Assembly: GCF_900155985.1 (NCBI RefSeq)
Contig: NZ_FTMA01000001.1
Location: forward strand, 62,001 to 126,000
Reading direction: 5' to 3'
From: Maribacter ulvicola
Lineage (GTDB): Bacteria; Bacteroidota; Bacteroidia; Flavobacteriales; Flavobacteriaceae
Length of the DNA stretch: 64,000 nt
In this document: one piece after another, positions 26,524-36,715 of the stretch
How the letters are laid out: every line of letters starts with the position of its first letter
How positions within the stretch are numbered: the stretch's first letter is position 1
Made by a program: the position numbers and the translations under genes
The notes under the pieces: model-generated
Told to the model about the DNA's origin: nothing
Databases searched by the model: none
What the model saw: only the letters and a program-made list of their open reading frames with translations

Positions 26524-26570
26524 ATAGTGAATTAGTTGGTTAGTGAAATAGTGTATTAGTGGTTGTTAGT
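26524..26570 (+). repeat. Degenerate TTAGTGAA/GGTTGTT repeats between ATPase and permease
   Basis: ATAGTGAATTAGT, GGTTAGTGAAATAGTG and GGTTGTTAGT follow one another. They appear to be a decayed member of the simple-repeat family seen at 20251, 20859, 21263 and 25717. Confidence 0.5.
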
Positions 26571-26585
26571 TAAATGTCTTAATTA

Positions 26586-28985
26586 TTACTCAGTTCGTAA
26601 GCTCTTCACCGGGTTTGCTTTTGCTGCTTTTATGGCTTGAAAACTGACGGTCGCTATAGTTACGAACATTGCACCTAGCATGGCTAAGGCAAAAATCCAC
26701 CATTTTAATATGACCCTATATGGGTATTCTTGCAACCATCCGTTCATGACGAAATAAGCGATTGGTACTGCTATAAAACAAGAGATAACCACCAGTTTTA
26801 AAAAGTCTTTTGAAAGCATGTTCCACACATTAAATATGGTAGCTCCCAATACTTTTCTAACTCCAATTTCTTTCTTTCTTTGCTCAGCTACAAAAGATGT
26901 CAACCCAAACAATCCCAAACAACTAATTAAAATGGCGAGTGCTGTAAATACCCCGGAAAGAGTTCCTATGCGTTCTTCCGATGCAAATTTTTCCCCATAT
27001 TCACCATCTATAAAATCATACTCAAAAGGGATATCCGGAAAATGCTCCTTAAACACATTTTCAATAGTGGTAATATTCTGAGTAGCGCTTTGGTTTGGAT
27101 TTAATCTCATGTTATAATAGCTCGCATTATCATGCCTATCATACACATATACTCCTTGTTTTACGGGTTCGTATGGTGATTGTGTAATCATATCTTGCAC
27201 TACACCAATAATTTTTAAAGGCGGATCAGGGTTTTCCTCACTATCATCTCGAATTAATTGACCAATTGGGTTCTCCATGCCTAAATATTTTTTTGCTGTT
27301 TCATTGATGAGCACACCCAAAGAATCTGAAGCGAATTCTCTTGAAAAATCTCGCCCTTCCACTATTTTAAGGTTCAGTGACTTTGCATACTCCGGAGAAA
27401 CTTCAGTCCACGCCAAATCTTCTTGAAATCCTTCTGGTTTTCCTTCCCAAATGAAACCACCTCTATTAGACCATATACTTGTGGTAGGACTACTAGACAT
27501 AGACATTTCTACCACTGCACCAGAACCTATAAATTCAGCTCGCATTAAATCATACTTACCCACAAAATCTTGACTGAACGTAGGAACCTGAATTAAGCCC
27601 TCTTTGTCATACCCAACGGGTCTATTCTTGGCATAATTTATCTGCTGCATTACAATTACAGTACCAATGATAAATGCTACGGAAACGGTAAACTGCACTA
27701 CCACCAATATTTTTCTTGGCAAGCCTGCATACTTTCCCGTTTTAAATGTGCCTTTTAAAACATCAACCGGTCTAAAAGAGGAAAGGTATAATGCCGGGTA
27801 GCTACCAGCCAACAATGCTGTAAATACAATAAAGATGAATGATACGCCCCAGAACAAACCGTTACTCCAAGGAAAGGAAATTTCTTTTCTAGACAGTTCA
27901 TTAAATCCGTTTATGGAGAGCAGTACAAGTAAAATAGCCACTACAAATGCAAATAATACTACAATAAAAGATTCACTTAAAAATTGATAAATCAACTGAC
28001 CTCTCTGTGACCCTATAGATTTACGAATACCCACTTCTTTACCGCGTTTCTCTGATCTTGCAGTACTTAAATTCATAAAATTAATGCACGCCAGTAGCAA
28101 TACAAAAGCACCAATAATACCAAACAGCCAAACATATTTTATACGCCCACCAACTTGTTTTCCATTCTCAAAACTGCTACGCAAATACCAATCTTTCATA
28201 GGAAACAAGAATATCTGAGGATTATATTGCGCCGTATCTTCGTTTAAGTCTTTTTTTACATTTTTTATCCTATCCGTTACTTGTTCAATAGTCGTATTAT
28301 CCGCCAATTGCACCAACATTTGAAACGAGTTGTTGCCCCACTGATCTTCGGCATTTTTTATCCATTCGTTTACTGCCAAATACTTTTCCCACGGAATAAT
28401 AAAATCGGTATCGTTAAAAGAATTATTTACCGGAATATCGCTATACACGGCACTTACGTTCAACTTATGTTCGTTACTAACCGTTACCGTTTTACCAATA
28501 GGGTCTTCACTACCAAACAAAGCATCTGCAGTTGACTGAGAAAGCATAATGGAATTAATTTCTCTTAGCCCGTCTTTTTCCCCTTTTACAATGTTTAACC
28601 CAAAAAGTTCAGGACCTTCTTGTTGCATATAATTACCGGGTCTGGATATGCTTTTATCTCCATATTTAAGATAGTGATTATTGGTCCATGAGCACATGAT
28701 TAGATGCTTAAAGTTATCGCCATAACCATCTCTTAAGGCTTTTTCCAAAGGTCTTGGTATGGCAGGACCAGTACCGGTTTCTCCATTAAATGTTTGCGAT
28801 TGAAATACCTGAGCAATACGATCCTTATTTTTATAATATTTGTTATAGGTAAGTTCATCTTGTATCCAAAGTCCTATGATTAAGGTTACCGCCATTCCTA
28901 AGGCAAGCCCCCCGACATTTATAAACGTGTATCCTTTATTCTTTAGAAGATTTCGCCAGGCTATTTTTAGATAGTTTTTAAACAT
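26586..28985 (-). CDS. Fused FtsX/MacB-type ABC permease, array member 6
   Basis: This 799-residue inner-membrane protein is made of two FtsX halves. It has an N-terminal segment (residues ~20-42), a large periplasmic MacB_PCD domain (~45-280), three membrane segments with coupling motif NLSTARSEKRGKEVGIRKSIGS near 305, a second periplasmic domain (~440-670) and three more segments with KEIGVRKVLGA near 708. The tail NPVKSLRTE is shared across the array. Such permeases drive periplasmic mechanotransmission or lipoprotein/peptide export rather than transport through themselves. It is the last intact permease, next to the broken ATPase. The 243-nt gap upstream is the largest within the array, so it may have its own promoter. 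Confidence 0.92.
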   Translation of the reverse strand: MFKNYLKIAWRNLLKNKGYTFINVGGLALGMAVTLIIGLWIQDELTYNKYYKNKDRIAQVFQSQTFNGETGTGPAIPRPLEKALRDGYGDNFKHLIMCSWTNNHYLKYGDKSISRPGNYMQQEGPELFGLNIVKGEKDGLREINSIMLSQSTADALFGSEDPIGKTVTVSNEHKLNVSAVYSDIPVNNSFNDTDFIIPWEKYLAVNEWIKNAEDQWGNNSFQMLVQLADNTTIEQVTDRIKNVKKDLNEDTAQYNPQIFLFPMKDWYLRSSFENGKQVGGRIKYVWLFGIIGAFVLLLACINFMNLSTARSEKRGKEVGIRKSIGSQRGQLIYQFLSESFIVVLFAFVVAILLVLLSINGFNELSRKEISFPWSNGLFWGVSFIFIVFTALLAGSYPALYLSSFRPVDVLKGTFKTGKYAGLPRKILVVVQFTVSVAFIIGTVIVMQQINYAKNRPVGYDKEGLIQVPTFSQDFVGKYDLMRAEFIGSGAVVEMSMSSSPTTSIWSNRGGFIWEGKPEGFQEDLAWTEVSPEYAKSLNLKIVEGRDFSREFASDSLGVLINETAKKYLGMENPIGQLIRDDSEENPDPPLKIIGVVQDMITQSPYEPVKQGVYVYDRHDNASYYNMRLNPNQSATQNITTIENVFKEHFPDIPFEYDFIDGEYGEKFASEERIGTLSGVFTALAILISCLGLFGLTSFVAEQRKKEIGVRKVLGATIFNVWNMLSKDFLKLVVISCFIAVPIAYFVMNGWLQEYPYRVILKWWIFALAMLGAMFVTIATVSFQAIKAAKANPVKSLRTE

Positions 28986-29228
28986 GATGGTTCGTTTTTT
29001 GATTGATGCTTAGTTGGTACTAAACTGTGATTGATGACTACACATTCAAGTCTAAATTCATGCCAAATTGATAAACAACTACGTATCAATGTTTTACAAA
29101 TTTTCCAAAAAATGAATGTGTAAAATATATAGACAAATAATGTACAATATATTTACAAAGACTACTTAAAAATCAGAATGTTACACCTAATAAAGCATCA
29201 TAACAATAAAATGAAACAACTGAATTAA

Positions 29229-31658
29229 CTATTCTGACCGTAAACTCTTTACCGGGTTTGCAGCGGCTGATTTTAAAGATTGTAAACCAACTGTTAAAAA
29301 TGTAATGACCATAGCAAAAGTGCCGCTTAACAAGAAAACCCACCACTTAATCTCTATACGATATGTAAAACCTTCTAACCATCTAGAAATAAAATAATAA
29401 GCAATTGGTGATGCTATTACAAAGGCAATGAGAACCAGTTTTATAAAGTCTTTGGTTAATAATTTAATTACAGATTGCACGCTAGCTCCCAACACTTTAC
29501 GCACGCCTATTTCTTTTTTCTTTTGCTCAGCTACATAAGAGATAAGACCAAACAAGCCTAGGCAGCTAATAAATATGGCTAAGATGGTAAACCCTACAGA
29601 GATAATTCCTAATCGTTTTTCTTCTTCGTATAACTTTTCTACTTCTTTCTCTACAAAGCGATAATCAAAAGGAATATTATTTACCGCAGATTTCCATTGC
29701 TGCTCTAAACCTTGTAACAACTGGCCATAATTTTCTGTGCTTGTTTTTATAAATAACCAATTTGGCTCGGTTTCCTTATGCAAAAACAATGGTTGAATCT
29801 CTTCCTTTAACGATGCAAAATGATAGTCTTTTACTACACCTATAATACGTAGTTCATCTATTTCATCACCATAACTTTGTATCAATGTAGCACTCAGTGC
29901 GTTTTCTATAGCTATATTAAAAGCTTTTAGCGTAGCCTCGTTAACTATAATCTGGTCTACGGTATCTGCGGCGTTAAAATCTCTACCCTTTAGTAATTCT
30001 ATGCCCATGGTATTAAAATAACCATCACTAACACCATTGCGTTTTACTATCGTTTTAACCTCTTTATTTCCGCCAGGTAAGTAGAATCCATTATCGGCCA
30101 ACACTATTTCCGATGGTGTATAATTTCCGCTAGAAACCTGTAATACTCCAGGTACTTTTAAAAAAGATGCTTTTAAAGACTCAAACTTGCTAGAGGCTTC
30201 TTCCGTACCGATCCGTAAGGCTAAAAGATTATCTTTTTTATACCCTAAATCTTTTGTTTGTGCATACTTAAACTGTTGTCCAATAATTATAACCGTACTT
30301 ACTAAACATATAGAAACTACAAATTGAAATACCACTAATGCTTTTCTAAATGTACCATTTCCCGATTGTAAAATCGCGGAACTTTTTAAAGCTTTTACAG
30401 GTTTTATGGAAGATAGAACAATGGCAGGATAAATACCAGATGCCAAGCCCGTAACCACACCTATGGAAATTAGAACAACAACAATTTGCCACTGATAAAG
30501 GTTCACATAACTTAAACTTTCTTGTGTTAAATCATTAACCAACGGCAATAATAAAATAACAATAGGAATGCTTATAAGCATGGCGAAAATGGAAAGTAAT
30601 AGCGATTCACCTAAAAACTGCCTCATTAAAGCATTTTTACCCGCACCAACTACTTTTCTAACTCCAATTTCACGTGCTCTTTTGCTTGCTCTAGCCGTAC
30701 TTAGATTAATAAAATTAATACATGCTACCAATTGTATAAAAAATGCCAAACTCAGTAAAAAGTATAGGTATGAACTGTTAGATACACGGTCTAGTTGATT
30801 ATTTCTCCCTTCAGAATGCAAGTGTATGTCCGTGACTTTTTTTAGTTCAAGTCGCTTATGACTCATACCGGCATCTTTTAAGTCTTGTGCTCCCCTATCC
30901 TCCATAAATTGAGGCATTTTCTCTTGTAAACTTATTCCACTACTGTTAGAGGTTAACTTCACGTAGCTATGCACAAAATTATTGGTGGCGAAACTTGGAA
31001 AATTCTGTACAAAGGTTCCCATTCCAGGGGTACTCATACTTACAATATAATTGGGGTTTAAATGTGTTTTATTTGCCTTTTCATCATATACACCTTTTAC
31101 GGTAAGGGTAAGCGCATCATCACTACTGCCCCAGACAACCGCTTTTCCCAAGGGACTATTATCTCCAAACAATTTATGGGACAAATAAGACGATAATACA
31201 ACAGCATTTGGTTCATCTAAAGCTGTTTTTACATCGCCCTCTAGTATTTTAAAATTAAAAACTTTAAAAAAGGTAGAGTCTGCCAAGTACACTCTTGGTT
31301 CGTAATACGCATCTTCAGATTTGGCAGCTCTAATTAAGGGACTATAAAAAACATCCGTAAGTACCACCCTAGTAGCCTCTTCAACCTCAGCAAAATCTTC
31401 TTTAAGAGCAAATGCTGTAGGTGGGGACGAGGTGGCAGAATTAAAACCTTCTTGATCATTGCGCTCAATTACCGTTTCTACACGGTATATAGATTCCGCC
31501 TCGTAATGGTGTTTATCATACCCCAACTGTGCAAACACATAAAGTAGAATAACCAAACAACTTACGGTCCCCAGGGTAAGTCCCAATAAATTAATTATTG
31601 TTTGCTGTTTGTTCTTTAATAAGTTACGCCAAGCTATTTTAATATAGTTTTTTAACAT
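29229..31658 (-). CDS. Fused FtsX/MacB-type ABC permease, array member 5
   Basis: This 809-residue member of the array starts MLKNYIKIAWRNLLKNKQQT. The first coupling helix reads NLSTARASKRAREIGVRKVVGA near 322 and the second KKKEIGVRKVLGAS near 716; the tail is NPVKSLRSE. The first periplasmic domain has IYRVETVIERND near residue 60 and differs strongly from the other copies, while membrane segments and coupling helices are conserved. This suggests that the copies share an ATPase and differ in what they bind in the periplasm. It lies 45 nt downstream of member 4. Confidence 0.92.
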   Translation of the reverse strand: MLKNYIKIAWRNLLKNKQQTIINLLGLTLGTVSCLVILLYVFAQLGYDKHHYEAESIYRVETVIERNDQEGFNSATSSPPTAFALKEDFAEVEEATRVVLTDVFYSPLIRAAKSEDAYYEPRVYLADSTFFKVFNFKILEGDVKTALDEPNAVVLSSYLSHKLFGDNSPLGKAVVWGSSDDALTLTVKGVYDEKANKTHLNPNYIVSMSTPGMGTFVQNFPSFATNNFVHSYVKLTSNSSGISLQEKMPQFMEDRGAQDLKDAGMSHKRLELKKVTDIHLHSEGRNNQLDRVSNSSYLYFLLSLAFFIQLVACINFINLSTARASKRAREIGVRKVVGAGKNALMRQFLGESLLLSIFAMLISIPIVILLLPLVNDLTQESLSYVNLYQWQIVVVLISIGVVTGLASGIYPAIVLSSIKPVKALKSSAILQSGNGTFRKALVVFQFVVSICLVSTVIIIGQQFKYAQTKDLGYKKDNLLALRIGTEEASSKFESLKASFLKVPGVLQVSSGNYTPSEIVLADNGFYLPGGNKEVKTIVKRNGVSDGYFNTMGIELLKGRDFNAADTVDQIIVNEATLKAFNIAIENALSATLIQSYGDEIDELRIIGVVKDYHFASLKEEIQPLFLHKETEPNWLFIKTSTENYGQLLQGLEQQWKSAVNNIPFDYRFVEKEVEKLYEEEKRLGIISVGFTILAIFISCLGLFGLISYVAEQKKKEIGVRKVLGASVQSVIKLLTKDFIKLVLIAFVIASPIAYYFISRWLEGFTYRIEIKWWVFLLSGTFAMVITFLTVGLQSLKSAAANPVKSLRSE

Positions 31659-31703
31659 GATGCTTTTTTTGATTGATGTAGATTGAATGAACGTTACTAT
31701 TTT

Positions 31704-34136
31704 TTACTCTGACCGTAAACTCTTCACCGGATTAACAATAGCTGCTTTTATACTTTGGTAACTAACCGTTACAATGGCAACCAAAATGGCGAGTACGGCG
31801 GCTAAAACAAATATGCCTATTCCTATTTCTATGCGGTACGAGAAATCTTCTAGCCATTTGTTCATGGCAAACCAGCCTAAAGGCAATGACACCAAAATTG
31901 CCACTCCAACCAATTTTAGGAAATCTACCGTAAGTCGGTAAGAAATTTGACTTACAGTAGCTCCCAACACTTTTCTAACACCGATTTCCTTTGTTCGTTT
32001 TTCGGCATTAAAGGCAGCTAATCCAAATAATCCCAAACAAGCAATAAAAATGGACAGCATAGTAAAAATGAAAAATATCTGACTCAGTTTTTGTTCCGCT
32101 TCGTAGGTGGTATTGAAAGCTTCGTCCATAAAGCGATAATCGAATGGTTGACCGGGAGCCATCGCATTCCATGTGCTTTCAATAGCGGTAATGGTATTTG
32201 CATAATCTCCACCATTTATGCGTACCGCCATATTCTCGGCGTCTGTATTCAGAGACATCCCCAAGGCTCTAATATTATTACGTAACGATGAATAATGAAA
32301 GTCTTTGATTACCCCAATTATAGTATAGTACCTAGGGTTTTCTTGCTCTATTTCTTCAGAAATTCGAACACCTAAAGCCTCTTCTGCAGACATATTTAAA
32401 ATAGGCAACGTAGCTTCATTGATAAGTATCGCCGTAGAATCTGATGCATACTGCGGATTAAAATTACGCCCAGCAACCAATTCCATTTCCATGGTTTTCA
32501 GGTAATCGGTATCTACCGCCCATTCTTGCATTTGTATGGCACTTTCTTGGTCTCTGGCACCTTCTTGAAAATAAGAGGTATCTGAACGCCACGAAGGTGT
32601 TGGGTAATAGTTGCTCAACGTAGCACTTTCTACAGTAGCCATACCTGTAATTTGTTCTTTAAACGCTTTGGTTTTAGGACCTAATGCACCCATTTCGTTT
32701 ATTAATAGTACCTGATCTTTTGTAAAGCCTAAATCTTTGCTTTGTATGTAGTTCAGTTGCTGAAACACCACCAATGTGCTTACAATGAGAAATACCGAAA
32801 TTGAAAATTGAAATATAACCAATGCATTACGCACCCTGCCGTTACCTACACTTTCCGGACTACTACCTTTTAAGGTTTTAACAGGTGTAAATCTGGACAT
32901 GAAAAATGCAGGATAACATCCTGATAATAATCCAAGTAATAGTGTAGCTGCCAATAACACCAGCCAGAATAAGGGCTGAGTGAACGGAATTGCAATAGAT
33001 TTTCCCGTGAAGCTATTGAAAAATGGTAATGCTACCAGCGTAAGTATGAGTGCGGCTATTAGTGATACAAATGCAATTAATCCCGATTCGGTTAAAAACT
33101 GAAATACCAAATTCACTTTGTTCGAACCCAAGGTTTTTCTAACCCCCACTTCTTTGGCTCTTTTTAAGGAATGTGCCGTAGACAAGTTCATAAAATTTAC
33201 ACTTGCCAGTATTATTAAAAACAATCCAATAAAAGAAAGAATATAAATATTTTGGATACTACTTGTTGCATTCATTTCATTGACTCTATCTGAATGTAAA
33301 TGAATAGCTGTTAGTGGTATTGTATGATATCGGATATAATTACCAGATGCCGCAAAGGACTCCGCCGTCATACCCGGAAAATACTTTTGTGCCCATGGTA
33401 ACATGTAGCGCTCTAACATGTCTTGCAAGGGCTCTTGAAAATCTTCTACCGATGCTCCCGGTATTAGTTTCACAAACGTAAAATAATTATTACCGCCCCA
33501 ATTATCTTCTCTAGATGCTACGTTGCCCGCCATTGCCAAAAACACATTATAATCATTGAAATAAGAATTCTTGGGCATGTCTTCTATTACTCCGGTTACC
33601 GTATACGTATCTGTATTATCCAATAGTAGATTCTGACCAATGACATCTGTAGCACCAAAATGTTTCTTTGCTGCAGTTTTAGTAAGTACTAACGAGTTGG
33701 TACCCGTTAATGCTGTTTTAGCATTACCTGCGAGCAACTCTATCCTAAAGAATTCAAACATTGTAGAATCGGCATAAGTGATATGGTTTTCTTTGGCACT
33801 TCTGTTTCCACCTTCTTTTTTCACATACGCACTTCCTATGGTTCTGAATCGAACAGTTGATTCTACTTGCGGATAATCTCTTTTTAAGGTTTCTGCCATT
33901 GGTGCGGCAGCTTCACCTGCCTTGATTTCCGCTCCACCAAATTTGATATCAGCATCTATGCGATAAATCCTATCTGCATCGGCAAACATTTTATCGTAAC
34001 TAAGTTCGTCGTAGATGTACAGCGATATAATTAATGCCCCAGCCATACCAATGGCTAATCCGAATGTATTTAAGAAGGTAAAAAACGCTTGCTTCTTTAA
34101 GCTTCTCCAGGCGATTTTTAGATAGTTTTTGAACAT
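31704..34136 (-). CDS. Fused FtsX/MacB-type ABC permease, array member 4
   Basis: This 810-residue member starts MFKNYLKIAWRSLKKQAFFT. The coupling helices read NLSTAHSLKRAKEVGVRKTLGS near 315 and KRTKEIGVRKVLGAT near 717; the tail is NPVKSLRSE. The first periplasmic domain begins IYRIDADIKFGGAEIKAGEA and includes LPWAQKYFPGMTAESF around 240. Its 5' end and leader are part of the 100-bp direct repeat also found before member 3, evidence of a past tandem duplication or conversion at this junction. Confidence 0.92.
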   Translation of the reverse strand: MFKNYLKIAWRSLKKQAFFTFLNTFGLAIGMAGALIISLYIYDELSYDKMFADADRIYRIDADIKFGGAEIKAGEAAAPMAETLKRDYPQVESTVRFRTIGSAYVKKEGGNRSAKENHITYADSTMFEFFRIELLAGNAKTALTGTNSLVLTKTAAKKHFGATDVIGQNLLLDNTDTYTVTGVIEDMPKNSYFNDYNVFLAMAGNVASREDNWGGNNYFTFVKLIPGASVEDFQEPLQDMLERYMLPWAQKYFPGMTAESFAASGNYIRYHTIPLTAIHLHSDRVNEMNATSSIQNIYILSFIGLFLIILASVNFMNLSTAHSLKRAKEVGVRKTLGSNKVNLVFQFLTESGLIAFVSLIAALILTLVALPFFNSFTGKSIAIPFTQPLFWLVLLAATLLLGLLSGCYPAFFMSRFTPVKTLKGSSPESVGNGRVRNALVIFQFSISVFLIVSTLVVFQQLNYIQSKDLGFTKDQVLLINEMGALGPKTKAFKEQITGMATVESATLSNYYPTPSWRSDTSYFQEGARDQESAIQMQEWAVDTDYLKTMEMELVAGRNFNPQYASDSTAILINEATLPILNMSAEEALGVRISEEIEQENPRYYTIIGVIKDFHYSSLRNNIRALGMSLNTDAENMAVRINGGDYANTITAIESTWNAMAPGQPFDYRFMDEAFNTTYEAEQKLSQIFFIFTMLSIFIACLGLFGLAAFNAEKRTKEIGVRKVLGATVSQISYRLTVDFLKLVGVAILVSLPLGWFAMNKWLEDFSYRIEIGIGIFVLAAVLAILVAIVTVSYQSIKAAIVNPVKSLRSE

Positions 34137-34210
34137 GATTCTCGTTTTTTAGTCCTCCCCCTAACCCCCTCCAAAGGAGGGGGATTGGCTTGGTGATTAT
34201 TATTTACTCC
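34111..34210. repeat. Direct repeat copy A (100 bp) spanning start and leader of permease 4
   Basis: It matches 36616-36715 at 99 of 100 positions by eye (difference at 34182 versus 36687). It covers the first ~26 nt of the permease coding region, the leader and a CCTCCCCCTAACCCCCTCC/GGAGGGGG hairpin. A second hairpin (CTTCCCTTCGGGAAGGG) follows at about 34210-34227 only in this copy. Confidence 0.9.
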
Positions 34211-34241
34211 CTTCCCTTCGGGAAGGGTTGGGGATGGGATT

Positions 34242-36641
34242 TTACTCCGACCGTAAGCTTTTTACCGGATTAGCCCTTGCAGATTTCACTGCGTGATAAC
34301 TTACTGTAAGTATAGCAACCGTCACTGCAATTAGACCCGCCAAAGCAAACACCCACCAACTAATATCAATTTTATAGGCATACACATTCAGCCATTTATT
34401 CATGGCGTACCACGCAAAAGGTGTTGCAATTACTATGGATATCAATACTAATCTTATAAAATCTTTTGATAACAGTGTTACGATACTGGAAACCTCAGCA
34501 CCTAATACTTTTCGTATTCCTATTTCTTTAGTGCGCAACATAGCGCTATACGTAGCTAAACCAAACAGACCCAAACATGCTATTAAAATTGCTAAAAATG
34601 AGAAAATGGTAAAAAGCTTTTTAAACCTAAAATCGGCTTGATACTGTTCATTGAAACTATCATCTAAAAAACTATATAAAAATGGTCTATGCGGTGCTAA
34701 CTCCGCCCATTTTTGTTCAATACTGGCAATAGCCTGTTGCATATTATCCGTCTTTACTTTTAAAGATATATACCTTCCGAATCGTGAGTATCGCATGGAC
34801 AATGGTGCTACTTCTTGATGAAGCGATAAATAATTAAAATCTTTTACAACACCTACAACAGTACCTTCTCTACCCCATTGCTGAAACTTTTTTCCAATGA
34901 TATCGGCTGGGTCAGCATAGCCAAACGCTTTAACGGCAGCTTCATTCACAATCATTGCCTGTACCGAATCTGTCACAAATTCTCTTGAGTAAGGTCTACC
35001 CGCCACTACTTCTATTTCATAGTGAGGAATAAAATCAAAATCAATTTCATACAGAAAGGGTTCAAAGTGCTTCATACTCCCTTCAAAAGTTTCTATTTCT
35101 GTTCCTGCTGCCGGAAAATGACCACCAGGTACCGTTCTTGACCCTGCAACCGAAATGACTTCCGGTATACTTTTAAGTTCATCTTTTACCGTTTCAATGT
35201 TGTCAAGTATTTGACCATCCCAATTGAAATCTAGCACTACTTGTTGCTCATTGTCAAAACCTAAATTTTTGTTTAGCATAAACCCTAATTGAAAATACAC
35301 GATAACCGTACTCGCGATCAAAGCAATAGACAAACTGAATTGAAATATCACCAAGCCTTTTCTAAGGTTCACTCCTTGTGGCGATGAGCTTATTAATCCT
35401 TTTAAGACACTGGCAGGCTTAAAGCTTGATAAAATAAACGCGGGATAACTACCTGCAAATAAACCGGTAATGATGGCTGTACCAAAATACAATGGCAACA
35501 TGTAAGAGTTAAAAATTTCGTTGATATTAAATTGCTTTCCCGTAATGCTAGACAACCATGGTATACACAAAAAAACCAATACCAAACCTATAATGGCAGA
35601 TATTATCACCATGACCAAAGACTCACCTAAGAATTGGTAAACAAGTCCTTTTTTATCCGCACCAATAACTTTTCTGACCCCTACTTCTTTTGCCCGCTCC
35701 ATAGATCTTGCGGTAGCCAAATTCATAAAATTTATACTCGCTATTACAAGTATAAAAAGTCCGATTATGGCAAAAATGTAAATATTTGGCAGACTACCTA
35801 CGATACCAGGTTGACGAACGGCACTAGATTTTAAATAGGCATCTTTTAATGGTTCAAAACTAAGATTATAGAAATACTCTTTTTCCTCTTCATCTCGGCG
35901 TTTATCTAAAAAATCTAGCATTTTTGATTGAAAGGCATCGACATTAAAATTTTCGCCTACCAAAAAATAGGTGTAAAAATCTACGTAGCCCCAAGCATCA
36001 AATATCTCGGGTCTAGATTGATAAAATGAACTCATAGAAAGCAATACATCAAAACTAAAATGTGAATTCTGAGGTACGTCTTTCATAATACCGGTAACCG
36101 TGTACTGCCCATCATTGGCCCTACCGCCAACACCTTCAATGACTTTACCCATAGGGTCCTCATTACCAAAATATTTTTTCGCAGTGGTTTCGGTCAGTAC
36201 GATGGAATATGGCGCCTCTAATGCCGTTTCAGGATTTCCAGAAATCAAAGGCCAAGTAAATACATTAAAAACAGAAGCATCTACATAAAAGCAATCACTC
36301 TCTTGAAATGAATTGGAGTTGTACTCTAACAATACATCTGATCTTCCCGAAAATTGTACTTTCTCAATAACCTCTGAAAAATCTTCTTTGAGTGCTGGAC
36401 CAACAGGGGCATTTCCCCAAATCCATTTATCTTTAGCATTACCAGAATCCATGTGATGCACAACCCTATAGATGTTATCTCCCTTTTCATGATAGCCATC
36501 ATATGAAAGTTCGTTATTAATGAACATCAAAATCATTAGAAAACAAGCCATACCAATTGCTAGCCCGCCAATATTAATAATTGAATAGCCTTTATTCTTA
36601 GTTAGGTTACGCCAAGCGATTTTTAGATAGTTTTTGAACAT
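34242..36641 (-). CDS. Fused FtsX/MacB-type ABC permease, array member 3
   Basis: This 799-residue member starts MFKNYLKIAWRNLTKNKGYS. The coupling helices read NLATARSMERAKEVGVRKVIGA near 307 and RTKEIGIRKVLGAE near 707; the tail is NPVKSLRSE. The first periplasmic domain (IYRVVHHMDSGNAKDKWIWG) is again unlike its neighbours. The gene is bracketed by the two copies of the 100-bp direct repeat; recombination between them would remove 2505 bp, that is, exactly one permease unit. Confidence 0.92.
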   Translation of the reverse strand: MFKNYLKIAWRNLTKNKGYSIINIGGLAIGMACFLMILMFINNELSYDGYHEKGDNIYRVVHHMDSGNAKDKWIWGNAPVGPALKEDFSEVIEKVQFSGRSDVLLEYNSNSFQESDCFYVDASVFNVFTWPLISGNPETALEAPYSIVLTETTAKKYFGNEDPMGKVIEGVGGRANDGQYTVTGIMKDVPQNSHFSFDVLLSMSSFYQSRPEIFDAWGYVDFYTYFLVGENFNVDAFQSKMLDFLDKRRDEEEKEYFYNLSFEPLKDAYLKSSAVRQPGIVGSLPNIYIFAIIGLFILVIASINFMNLATARSMERAKEVGVRKVIGADKKGLVYQFLGESLVMVIISAIIGLVLVFLCIPWLSSITGKQFNINEIFNSYMLPLYFGTAIITGLFAGSYPAFILSSFKPASVLKGLISSSPQGVNLRKGLVIFQFSLSIALIASTVIVYFQLGFMLNKNLGFDNEQQVVLDFNWDGQILDNIETVKDELKSIPEVISVAGSRTVPGGHFPAAGTEIETFEGSMKHFEPFLYEIDFDFIPHYEIEVVAGRPYSREFVTDSVQAMIVNEAAVKAFGYADPADIIGKKFQQWGREGTVVGVVKDFNYLSLHQEVAPLSMRYSRFGRYISLKVKTDNMQQAIASIEQKWAELAPHRPFLYSFLDDSFNEQYQADFRFKKLFTIFSFLAILIACLGLFGLATYSAMLRTKEIGIRKVLGAEVSSIVTLLSKDFIRLVLISIVIATPFAWYAMNKWLNVYAYKIDISWWVFALAGLIAVTVAILTVSYHAVKSARANPVKSLRSE

Positions 36642-36715
36642 GATTCTCGTTTTTTAGTCCTCCCCCTAACCCCCTCCAAAGGAGGGAGATTGGCTTGGTG
36701 ATTATTATTTACTCC
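36616..36715. repeat. Direct repeat copy B (100 bp) spanning start and leader of permease 3
   Basis: This is the partner of 34111-34210 with a 2505-bp offset. It ends inside the last codons of permease 2 and contains the same CCCCCTAACCCCCTCC/GGAGGG hairpin. Confidence 0.9.
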
